The position numbers were made by a program, and so were the translations under genes. Of a stretch of DNA of 42,501 nucleotides, positions 17,212 to 23,833 are shown one piece after another. Within the stretch, counting starts at the first letter, position 1, and every line of letters starts with the position of its first letter. A model generated the notes under the pieces. It did not search any database. It saw only the letters and a program-made list of their open reading frames with translations, and had not been told where the DNA came from. Source of the DNA: Candidatus Aminicenantota bacterium (GTDB taxonomy: Bacteria; Acidobacteriota; Aminicenantia; Aminicenantales; Aminicenantaceae); assembly GCA_029882525.1 (NCBI GenBank), contig JAOUKO010000004.1, positions 1 through 42,501 on the forward strand, read 5' to 3'.

Positions 17212-17245
17212 TCAAAAGGGGGAAAAGGAGCGGGGCTCCTTCTCC
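17212..17245 (-). terminator. Hairpin terminator between the secreted-protein gene and the barrel gene
   Basis: On the minus strand GGAGAAGGAGC and GCTCCTTTTCC (one mismatch in 11) form a stem around CCC, followed by CCC and then TTTT. It lies between the stop at 17273 and the GTG at 17190. The T-tract is short, so read-through to the downstream operon is plausible. Confidence 0.5.
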
Positions 17246-17272
17246 CTCCTATAAAATCTTCTCCGTGCCCGT

Positions 17273-17728
17273 TCAGCGTCTTCCCTGTTTGAGGGCTCTG
17301 CCTCTGCCGCCGGACCTGCCGTAAAAGCCCTGGCCAAAGATGCCCAAGCTGTGCCGGAAAGAGGCTTTGTTCCAGCCTGTTCCGCTGTAATACCTGTTCC
17401 TGTACTCGAACTTATTCGCTTCAGACGCATTTCCAAACCTGTTCATGTAGCCGCTTCCGTCCTCAGGTCTGGTCCAATCCGGGTCCTGGCAATTGGGAAT
17501 GCCATCGTTGTCGTGGTCCCGGGCAAGATCATTGATCCCATCCCCGTTCTCATCCACGAACATCAGTCGGTTCCTGGTCTGCGCTTGGGTCTGAGTCTGA
17601 ACTTCAGTCTGGACCTTGTTCCGGATCTCGCTGCGCACGGTCTTCTTCGACTGCTCTTGAGCCAGCGAAAAGCCTAAACCCAGGATCAACAGTAATCCTA
17701 CAAATGAAATTATTTTTCTCATAACCAT
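17273..17728 (-). CDS. Secreted protein with two Ca2+-type DxDxDG loops, under a sigma-54 promoter
   Basis: 151 residues. A signal peptide (RKIISFVGLLLILGLGFSLAQ) leads to a Gln/Thr-rich stretch (TEVQTQTQAQTRNR). Two loops follow: DENGDGIND (59-67) and DHDNDGIPN (71-79), with the spacing of thrombospondin type-3 or dockerin calcium sites, and a CQDPDW. The C-terminal third is Gly/Arg/Tyr-rich and basic. The start at 17728 has AAAGGAGG; an upstream in-frame start would cross this site and the promoter region. A near-perfect -24/-12 element lies 36 bases before the ATG. The layout recalls zraP beside zraSR: a small periplasmic protein driven by sigma-54 next to its kinase/regulator. Metal or calcium buffering at the envelope is inference. 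Confidence 0.8.
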   Translation of the reverse strand: MVMRKIISFVGLLLILGLGFSLAQEQSKKTVRSEIRNKVQTEVQTQTQAQTRNRLMFVDENGDGINDLARDHDNDGIPNCQDPDWTRPEDGSGYMNRFGNASEANKFEYRNRYYSGTGWNKASFRHSLGIFGQGFYGRSGGRGRALKQGRR

Positions 17729-17763
17729 TTTAACCTCCTTTCGATTCATGAGGCAATATATTT

Positions 17764-17779
17764 TGCAATATTCGTGCCA
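17764..17779 (-). promoter_or_regulatory. Sigma-54 (-24/-12) promoter
   Basis: The minus strand reads TGGCACGAATATTGCA: the -24 GG and -12 GC are 10 bases apart and both flanks match the TGGCACG-N4-TTGCA consensus exactly. Transcription should begin near 17754, giving a leader of about 26 bases that contains the AAAGGAGG site. Confidence 0.85.
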
Positions 17780-17830
17780 CATATTAACTTGTTGATAATA
17801 AATAAATTATAAAATATTGACCTTGGTTTA

Positions 17831-17865
17831 TTCCAACAAATTTGTTCTCTTTCCAACAAAATTGT
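17831..17865. promoter_or_regulatory. Tandem upstream repeats, probable enhancer sites for the NtrC-type regulator
   Basis: TTCCAACAAATTTGT (17831-17845) and TTCCAACAAAATTGT (17851-17865) repeat with a 20-base period, two helical turns. The first contains the perfect palindrome AACAAATTTGTT (17835-17846). The second keeps most of it. They lie about 77-111 bases upstream of the expected start of transcription, the normal enhancer distance for a sigma-54 promoter. Confidence 0.6.
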
Positions 17866-17870
17866 AGGCA

Positions 17871-17914
17871 ATAGACAAGTTTAGAGTGCATCCTTACAGG
17901 AGCAATTTGTCTAT
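17871..17914. repeat. Inverted repeat upstream of the sigma-54 promoter
   Basis: ATAGACAA (17871-17878) and TTGTCTAT (17907-17914) are perfect reverse complements 28 bases apart, directly next to the tandem sites. It may be a further regulator site or a hairpin. From here to 18170 no gene and no convincing promoter was seen, although the region must hold the promoter of the rightward gene at 18171. Confidence 0.45.
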
Positions 17915-18170
17915 ATTGATATTGATAAAGCTGAAGGGTACAGGTCTCAACAATCAACATTCATCACCTGAATCCTTGAAGGATCAAAGAAATGAAAAAT
18001 GTCAAATGTAAAAATGCGGCCCCCTCATTGTTCCTTCCTGTTTTCAGGAAAAAACGGTCGATTTCCGGCAAAGAAAAAACTCACTCGGTCTGTCCTTTAT
18101 TGTGGAAGATAATTATGACGATAGCGTCTAAACAATGATGATTAAGAATTCCAGAATTAAGGAGGAAAAC

Positions 18171-18539
18171 GTGTCCAAAACAAAATCAATCATCGCTTTG
18201 TGTGCTATGGCCCTACTGGTGCTCTCACTGGGAGCTCAACAAGTCAACGTCAGCGGAGACTGGGAGATGACCTCGGAGGGTCGTCAGGGACCGATGACCT
18301 CGAAACTCCATTTCGAGCAGGAAGGCGAGAAGATCACGGTGACCATGGAAAGCCCTCGTGGTGAGGTCACAGGAGAAGGAACGATCAAAGGAAACGAAAT
18401 CGAGTGGACTGTCACCCGTTCTACCCCAAGAGGCGACTTCACCATCACTTACAAAGGCAAGGTCGAGGGCGACACGATGAAAGGGGAAGTCCAGATGGGA
18501 GATTTCGGCTCCCGCGAATGGACGGCAAAGAAGAAATAA
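18171..18539 (+). CDS. Small exported beta-rich protein of unknown function
   Basis: 122 residues from the GTG at 18171, which follows AAGGAGG by five bases; an ATG 36 bases upstream has no such site. A signal peptide (KSIIALCAMALLVLSLGAQ) is followed by a strand-only domain: VSGDWEMTSEGRQGPMTSKL, KITVTMESPRGEVTGEGTIKG, EIEWTVTRSTPRGDFTITYKGKVEGDTMKGEVQMG. The repeated strand-turn units suggest a lipocalin-like or small beta-sandwich fold, as in many exported proteins of environmental bacteria that bind or shed hydrophobic ligands. No catalytic motif is seen. It stands alone between the sigma-54 locus and the ECF sigma operon. A short GTTATTT/AAATAAC hairpin follows its stop (18544-18560). 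Confidence 0.75.
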   Translation: MSKTKSIIALCAMALLVLSLGAQQVNVSGDWEMTSEGRQGPMTSKLHFEQEGEKITVTMESPRGEVTGEGTIKGNEIEWTVTRSTPRGDFTITYKGKVEGDTMKGEVQMGDFGSREWTAKKK

Positions 18540-18772
18540 CGCTGTTATTTAAGAAATAACTTAAGCGACAGAGTCTTCTTCAACTTCCGGTTGTTTTTTC
18601 AAATCGCATAAGGTTGATCTCTGTCCTATTCAAAAAAGTCTTTATGGATCGCATCCTATGTCTTAAAATAGGAAACGAAGAGAATACATTCTCAGTTCAT
18701 AAGGCTATAAGGAAGATTTTCCTCTTTCCTCCGTCTAAAGAGTGCACGGAGGCAAAGAGATGAAGACATCGG

Positions 18773-19357
18773 ATGGAAGAGAAAGACCTGGTTCGATCGA
18801 GCAAAGAAGGCAACGAAGAAGCCTTTGCCTCGCTGGTAAAAAAATACAGAGTAAAGGTGTTTAATTTGGCTTTCAGTTTAACGCGCGACCGCGACACAGC
18901 CGACGACCTGGCTCAGGAAGTGTTCATCAAGGCCTATTTTGCGCTTCCCAGGTTCGAGCTCAGGTCAGAATTCGGCACCTGGCTCTACAGGATAACGATC
19001 AACCATGTCCGGGATTTTCTGAGGAAGACCAGCCGGATGAAAAGACTGTCCATCGACGAAATCAAGGAAAGCTCAATACCGCAGGAAGACGAAACGATGA
19101 AAAGAGAAAAAGAACAAACCGAAGAGCGAAGAAAAAAAATTCTTCGCCGAGCGATCCAGATCCTCCCTGATAAGCACCAGGTCATACTCAGCCTGAGGGA
19201 CATTCAGGGATTATCCTATGAAGAAATCACCAAGATCCTGAGAATCTCTCCCGGGACTGTGGATTCCCGTCTTCACAGAGCCAGGAAATTGCTCAGGAAA
19301 AAGTTGGCGCCTTTCTTAAGCCAAAAAGGAGGCAACCATGAACTGCAAGAAGGTTGA
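18773..19357 (+). CDS. ECF-type RNA polymerase sigma factor
   Basis: 194 residues. Region 2: EAFASLVKKYRVKVFNLAFSL, then DADDLAQEVF-like ADDLAQEVFIKAY and FGTWLYRITINHVRDFLRK. Region 4: LPDKHQVILSLRDIQGLSYEEITKIL with the helix-turn-helix SPGTVDSRLHRARKLL. It directs polymerase to extracytoplasmic-stress promoters. An in-frame TGA lies 12 bases upstream of this ATG, so the start cannot be earlier; no good ribosome site is adjacent (a GGAGG sits about 20 bases away). The anti-sigma gene overlaps its end by 20 bases. The five genes that follow on the same strand form an export system, probably its regulon. Confidence 0.94.
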   Translation: MEEKDLVRSSKEGNEEAFASLVKKYRVKVFNLAFSLTRDRDTADDLAQEVFIKAYFALPRFELRSEFGTWLYRITINHVRDFLRKTSRMKRLSIDEIKESSIPQEDETMKREKEQTEERRKKILRRAIQILPDKHQVILSLRDIQGLSYEEITKILRISPGTVDSRLHRARKLLRKKLAPFLSQKGGNHELQEG

Positions 19358-19844
19358 AAAACTCATACTCCGCGCTTTCGATGGGCGTTTGACTGAAGAT
19401 GAAAAGAAGGAACTGGAGGCGCATTTAAAGCAATGCCCTCAGTGCCGCACAACACAGGAGGAATACCAGCTTATTCTCGATACTTTGAGAAAGGAAGATT
19501 TTCCTGAACCCAAACCCTATTTCTTGGAGCGCCTGCAGCCCAAGCTCAGGGAAGTAAAAAAGTATGAGCCCTGGATGGTGTGGAAGCAGTGGGGAATGAG
19601 AGCCATCCCCGTTTCGCTCCTCGTAATTATTTTTCTGTCTGCCACGCTCATCCTTTTCAGTCCGCCAAGAGAGGAAGTGGAACTTAGCCAGGCGTTCAGC
19701 CAATCAGGACTCCTCCTGCTCCAGAACCAGAACCTGTTCCAGGAAACAACCACCCTGCTCGAAACTGGAGGAACCGAAGATAAGAATATGATGGTTATCT
19801 TCACCTCAATAGATGATAAAAACGGGACAAGGAGAGATTTTTGA
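19338..19844 (+). CDS. Zinc-finger anti-sigma factor, membrane anchored
   Basis: 168 residues. The N-terminal anti-sigma domain has C3 and the HxxxCxxC motif (H29, C33, C36). A single membrane helix spans about residues 90-108 (IPVSLLVIIFLSATLILF), leaving about 60 residues outside. It should hold the preceding sigma factor inactive until an envelope signal, proteolysis or a redox/zinc change releases it. The outer part (QAFSQSGLLLLQNQNLFQETTTLLE) is helical and could contact the next gene product. The gene overlaps the sigma gene by 20 bases and the next ATG by 1 base (TGATG). Confidence 0.9.
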   Translation: MNCKKVEKLILRAFDGRLTEDEKKELEAHLKQCPQCRTTQEEYQLILDTLRKEDFPEPKPYFLERLQPKLREVKKYEPWMVWKQWGMRAIPVSLLVIIFLSATLILFSPPREEVELSQAFSQSGLLLLQNQNLFQETTTLLETGGTEDKNMMVIFTSIDDKNGTRRDF

Positions 19845-20284
19845 TGAAAAACCATTATAAATTTTGGATCGTTCTCTCGCTTATCATAGTTTTTGCTGCC
19901 GGCGTCCTGGGCGGAGTTCTTCTTGAACAACAGCTCGCCCACAGCAAAATGAAGAAAAAAGCGGAAAGAAGAAGCTCCGTCCGCTTTCCCACCCTGGAGA
20001 TGATGGCTGAAGAGCTAAGCCTCAGCTCAGAGCAGCAGGAAAAGATAAGAGAAATATTCAGGAATAACGAGGAAAGGATGAAAGAGCTGAACTCCTCTTT
20101 CCGCGAGCGATACTCCAGCATGAGGTCGCAGTTAAAAAATGATATAAAAAGCGTTCTTTCCGAAGAACAGGCTCAAAAGTTCGAAGCCATAATCGAAAAG
20201 TACCTTTCCCAAAGAAGAAAAGAAATGGAGGAAAGAAAAAAGCATCCTAGAAATCCTAGAGATGACAAAGGAGAAAGAAGATGA
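19844..20284 (+). CDS. CpxP/Spy-like periplasmic protein (membrane-tethered)
   Basis: 146 residues. An N-terminal hydrophobic anchor (FWIVLSLIIVFAAGVLGGVLL) is followed by a long basic/acidic helical region with two LTxxQ-type repeats: LSLSSEQQEKIREIF and VLSEEQAQKFEAII. Such helical hairpins are found in CpxP, Spy and zinc-resistance ZraP proteins, which bind misfolded proteins or metals in the periplasm. The tail is very basic (RKKHPRNPRDDKGERR). The ATG at 19844 overlaps the anti-sigma stop as TGATG with GGAGAGA upstream. Its place between the anti-sigma factor and the efflux genes suggests it is the sensory or chaperone arm of the stress response. Confidence 0.85.
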   Translation: MKNHYKFWIVLSLIIVFAAGVLGGVLLEQQLAHSKMKKKAERRSSVRFPTLEMMAEELSLSSEQQEKIREIFRNNEERMKELNSSFRERYSSMRSQLKNDIKSVLSEEQAQKFEAIIEKYLSQRRKEMEERKKHPRNPRDDKGERR

Positions 20285-21633
20285 AAAGAAAGATCATCAT
20301 CGGAGCTGTAATTCTTGTCGTGATCACCGTGACAGGGATCGTTCTCGGGCTGACTGTTTTTAACCGCAACAACGGAAACAACTCAAAATATAAAAAAGAA
20401 GCTGTGGACAGAGGAAACATCGAAGCCCTGGTGGTGACAACGGGTTCTCTCAACCCGGTGACCACCGTTGACGTGGGAAGCCAGGTCTCAGGAGAGATCG
20501 AAAAAATCAACGTCGACTTCAACTCTCAGGTCAAAGAGGGTCAGGTTATAGCCCAGCTGGAACAGTCTCAATTCCTGAGCCGTGTCAGTCAGGAAGAAGC
20601 CAATTATCAGAGCGCTGTCGCCTCACTGGAAAAAGCCAAGGTCACTTTTAATAATCTCCAGAAAAAATATGAACGGGCCCTTAGTCTGTTTGAGAAGGAT
20701 TTGCTGTCTTATGAAGAGAAAGAGTCAATCGAGACCAACTACTACGGCGCCAAGTCCGACATCCAAGCTGCAGAGGCAAGGTTGGCTCAAGCTAATTCTC
20801 AGCTCGAAACGAGCAAGGTCAACCTGACCTACACCGTCATCAAATCCCCGATCGACGGAGTGGTCATCAACCGCAACATCAACGTCGGCCAGACCGTGGC
20901 CGCCAGCTTCCAGGCTCCGGTCCTCTTCCAGATCGCCAACGACCTGACCAAGATGCAGGTGGAATGCAGCGTGGACGAAGCGGATATCGGAAAAGTCGCG
21001 GAAGGCCAGCAGGTTAGGTTCACCGTGGATGCCTTCCCCGATGAAAACTTCAGAGGAGTGGTCAAGCAAGTTCGTTATTCTCCGGAGATCGTCCAGAACG
21101 TCGTCACCTACACAACCATAGTCGAGGTGGATAATCCTGAGATGAAACTGAGGCCCGGGATGACAGCCACAGTCTCGATCGTGACCGGACAAGCTCTAAA
21201 TGCCCTGCGCGTCCCTAATGCCGCTCTCCGTTTCACTCCCAGCTTAAGCCAGGAAGAGATGAGAGCTCTGTTTGCCAAAATGAAAGAGGAAAGAAGCTCC
21301 CAGCGAGGAGGCACTAGCCAAGAAGCGCAGCCTGGACAGAAGCGAGATTCCAGCAGGCAGGATGCCCAGAGAACAGAGTCTGGACAGCAGCAGCCTGGGA
21401 TGAAAGGTCAAGGCATGCAGGGGATGCAGATGAGAGATTTTGCCCGCCTCTGGATCGAGGATGAAAAGGGCAGCCTCAAGATGGTTTTTATCCGGAAAGG
21501 AGTCACGGATAATAGCTATACAGAGGTTGTCCGAGGAGATTTGCAAGAGGGACAGCTGGTGATTACGGGTGAAAACACACAGAGTAGTCGTTCTGACAGG
21601 CCTTCTTCTTCCCCGATGAGGATGTTCCGTTAA
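20281..21633 (+). CDS. macA: MacA-type periplasmic adaptor of an efflux system
   Basis: 450 residues. N-terminal anchor helix (residues 4-27), then the first half of a biotinyl-lipoyl domain (VDVGSQVSGEIEKINVDFNSQVKEGQVIAQL). A coiled-coil hairpin follows (about 95-185), then the second lipoyl half (VIKSPIDGVVINRNINVGQTVAA) and beta-barrel and membrane-proximal domains. It bridges the MacB-like ABC pump to the TolC-like channel. A low-complexity insert of about 60 residues (Ser/Gln/Gly/Met-rich, with MKGQGMQGMQMRDF) interrupts the C-terminal domain. The ATG overlaps the previous stop as ATGA. MacA adaptors usually run 370-390 residues, so the insert accounts for the extra length. Confidence 0.92.
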   Translation: MKRKIIIGAVILVVITVTGIVLGLTVFNRNNGNNSKYKKEAVDRGNIEALVVTTGSLNPVTTVDVGSQVSGEIEKINVDFNSQVKEGQVIAQLEQSQFLSRVSQEEANYQSAVASLEKAKVTFNNLQKKYERALSLFEKDLLSYEEKESIETNYYGAKSDIQAAEARLAQANSQLETSKVNLTYTVIKSPIDGVVINRNINVGQTVAASFQAPVLFQIANDLTKMQVECSVDEADIGKVAEGQQVRFTVDAFPDENFRGVVKQVRYSPEIVQNVVTYTTIVEVDNPEMKLRPGMTATVSIVTGQALNALRVPNAALRFTPSLSQEEMRALFAKMKEERSSQRGGTSQEAQPGQKRDSSRQDAQRTESGQQQPGMKGQGMQGMQMRDFARLWIEDEKGSLKMVFIRKGVTDNSYTEVVRGDLQEGQLVITGENTQSSRSDRPSSSPMRMFR

Positions 21634-21680
21634 GTCGCAATCTTTCATCCATTTAAGACCATAAATTAGGAAAGAAAAAA

Positions 21681-22376
21681 ATGAGCAGCAACAACAACCT
21701 CATTCGACTGGAAAATCTCAAGAAAGTGTACAAGGTCGGAGAAACTCAGGTCAACGCTCTAAGAGGCGTGTCCTATACCATCAAGGAAGGCGATATGGTG
21801 GCCATCATGGGCCCTTCAGGCTCGGGCAAATCGACCCTGATGAACATCATCGGCTGCCTGGATAAGCCCACAGAGGGGAAGTATTTCCTGGAGGAGCAGG
21901 AAGTCTCGACCCTGGACAAGAACAAGCTGGCGCGCATCCGAAACAGGAAGATCGGGTTTGTCTTCCAGACCTTCAACCTTCTCGCCCGCACCACTGCGCT
22001 CGAGAACACCGAACTTCCTCTCATTTACTCCAACACGCCCGCTAAACAGGCCAAAGAGCTGGCCTACAAAGTGCTCGCCGAGGTCGGCCTCAAGGGCAGA
22101 GAACTCCACAAGACAAACCAGCTTTCCGGAGGAGAACAGCAGCGAGTGGCCATCGCCCGTTCCTTGATCAATAATCCTTCCTTGGTCCTTGCCGATGAGC
22201 CCACGGGAAACCTGGACTCTAAGACAGGGAAGGAGATCATGGAGGTCTTTAAAAAACTGAACGAGGAAAAAAAGATCACCGTCATCCTGGTCACCCATGA
22301 TCCGGATGTCTCTGCGTTCGCCCGGAAAAGGATATACCTCAAAGACGGCCAGATTATCAAGGAGGAGCAAGCTTAG
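21681..22376 (+). CDS. MacB/LolD-type ABC transporter ATP-binding protein
   Basis: 231 residues. Walker A GPSGSGKST, Q-loop VFQTFNLLARTT, signature LSGGEQQRVAIARSL, Walker B LVLADEPTG and H-loop VTHDPD are all present. In canonical MacB the ATPase is fused to the permease; here it is a separate protein like LolD or YknY, followed 42 bases later by the permease. The pair powers the MacA/TolC-like tripartite pump, probably moving a peptide, lipid, siderophore or macrolide-type molecule across the envelope. AGGAAAG stands before the ATG. A 47-base gap follows the macA stop. Confidence 0.93.
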   Translation: MSSNNNLIRLENLKKVYKVGETQVNALRGVSYTIKEGDMVAIMGPSGSGKSTLMNIIGCLDKPTEGKYFLEEQEVSTLDKNKLARIRNRKIGFVFQTFNLLARTTALENTELPLIYSNTPAKQAKELAYKVLAEVGLKGRELHKTNQLSGGEQQRVAIARSLINNPSLVLADEPTGNLDSKTGKEIMEVFKKLNEEKKITVILVTHDPDVSAFARKRIYLKDGQIIKEEQA

Positions 22377-22418
22377 CTCTCAGCAAGTAAGCATGACATC
22401 GAGAACAAGGAGTAAAAA

Positions 22419-23636
22419 ATGAACATAATGAGGACGATTCGAGTTGCTCTCAGAGCTCTGAGCCGGAACAAAATGCGCTCCTTTTTAACTGCCCTGGGCA
22501 TCATCATCGGAGTCGGAGCCGTGATCGCCACGGTCAGCATCGGTGAAGGAGCCAAGAGAGAGGTGGAGAAGCGCTTCGAAGACATGGGAACCAACCTTCT
22601 TTATGTCCGTCCGGGAAGTCAATCTTTCAGAGGACGCCAATATGGAGGAGGATCCTTTCAGACTCTCACCGACGATGATGCCATAGCGATACAGGAGAAA
22701 TGTGATGCCGTTCAGTATGTATCGCCCTCGGTTTCGGGAAGGGCGCAGGTCGTCTACCAGAACAAAAACTGGAATACATCCGTTAACGGTGTCGGCGAGC
22801 ATTATGTGGAAATCGGAAACTGGGAGGTCGAAGAGGGAACTTTCTTCGATGAGAACATGGTCCGATCCGGTCAAAAAGTCGCGGTCCTGGGCAGCGAAGT
22901 GAATCAGAATCTCTTTGAAGGCGCAGACCCTCTCGGGCAGATCATCAGGATCAAAAAGATTCCCTTCAGGGTGATCGGAGTCCTGGAATCAAAGGGAGAA
23001 GCAGGAGGTTGGTTTAACAGGGACGACATAATCCTGGTCCCCTACACAACTGCCCAGAGAAGACTCCTCGGGATTACCTATATCAGCTCCATCGACGTCT
23101 CTGCCGTATCCGGGTCCAGGACCGAGGAAGCCATGAGTCAGATTGAAGACCTCCTCCGCATCCGGCACAAGATCGCCCCGGGCGCCGAGGATGACTTCAA
23201 TGTCAGGAACATGTCGGATATCGCCGAGAGCGCAGCCGAGTCAAGAGACGCCCTGAAAATTCTTCTCGGAGGGATCGCTTCTGTCTCTTTGTTGGTCGGC
23301 GGTATCGGCATCATGAACATCATGCTCGTCTCTGTGACCGAGCGAATCCGGGAGATCGGGATCAGGATGTCCGTCGGTGCTCGGGAGAAGGATATCCTCT
23401 TCCAGTTCCTGACCGAGGCCATCGTCCTCAGTCTATTCGGAGGCTTGTTGGGAATCGGCATGGGCGTCGTCGGCTCCACCCTTATCTCCAAGCTTGCCGA
23501 GTGGCAGACCCTTGTCTCACTCTGGTCCATTATCGTGGCTTTTCTGTTTTCAGCCATGGTCGGAGTCTTTTTCGGGTTCTATCCAGCCCGCAAAGCTTCC
23601 AAGCTCGACCCGATCGAAGCCCTGAGATACGAGTAA
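22419..23636 (+). CDS. macB: MacB-type ABC transporter permease (FtsX fold)
   Basis: 405 residues. An N-terminal amphipathic segment and membrane helix (SFLTALGIIIGVGAVIATVSIG) are followed by a large periplasmic domain (about 45-270) that contains the MacB core signature QTLTDDDAIAIQ. Three C-terminal helices close it (IASVSLLVGGIGIMNIMLVS, AIVLSLFGGLLGIGMGVVG and SIIVAFLFSAMVGVFFGFYPA). The coupling motif TERIREIGIRMSVGAR is typical. The ending YPARKASKLDPIEALRYE is a family hallmark. MacB permeases work as mechanotransmitters rather than channels, handing substrate from periplasm to TolC. AAGGAGT lies upstream of the ATG. Confidence 0.94.
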   Translation: MNIMRTIRVALRALSRNKMRSFLTALGIIIGVGAVIATVSIGEGAKREVEKRFEDMGTNLLYVRPGSQSFRGRQYGGGSFQTLTDDDAIAIQEKCDAVQYVSPSVSGRAQVVYQNKNWNTSVNGVGEHYVEIGNWEVEEGTFFDENMVRSGQKVAVLGSEVNQNLFEGADPLGQIIRIKKIPFRVIGVLESKGEAGGWFNRDDIILVPYTTAQRRLLGITYISSIDVSAVSGSRTEEAMSQIEDLLRIRHKIAPGAEDDFNVRNMSDIAESAAESRDALKILLGGIASVSLLVGGIGIMNIMLVSVTERIREIGIRMSVGAREKDILFQFLTEAIVLSLFGGLLGIGMGVVGSTLISKLAEWQTLVSLWSIIVAFLFSAMVGVFFGFYPARKASKLDPIEALRYE

Positions 23637-23833
23637 AAAAGACAACTGGAACGGAATAGGGAACAAACCCGAGATGATCGGATTAATAAATAAAGAGAGT
23701 AAGCGGAATATGACAGGCTGAATGATCAGAGAAGGAAATAGAATTTCCGCATCCCTTAGCTTGTCTCGCTTTTCTCATATCCCTGTTTTCGACTGGGATG
23801 GTATTCTACGAACTTGAATTAAGGAGGAACAAG

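Noticed and set aside
18035-18050. TTCCTG-TTTT-CAGGAA hairpin as a terminator
   Set aside because: It is short, has no T-run on either strand and lies upstream of a gene rather than after one.
18672-18700. GGAAAC with a downstream TCTCA as an ECF-type autoregulated promoter of the sigma gene
   Set aside because: Spacing and both boxes fit known ECF consensus only loosely; too weak to list as a site.
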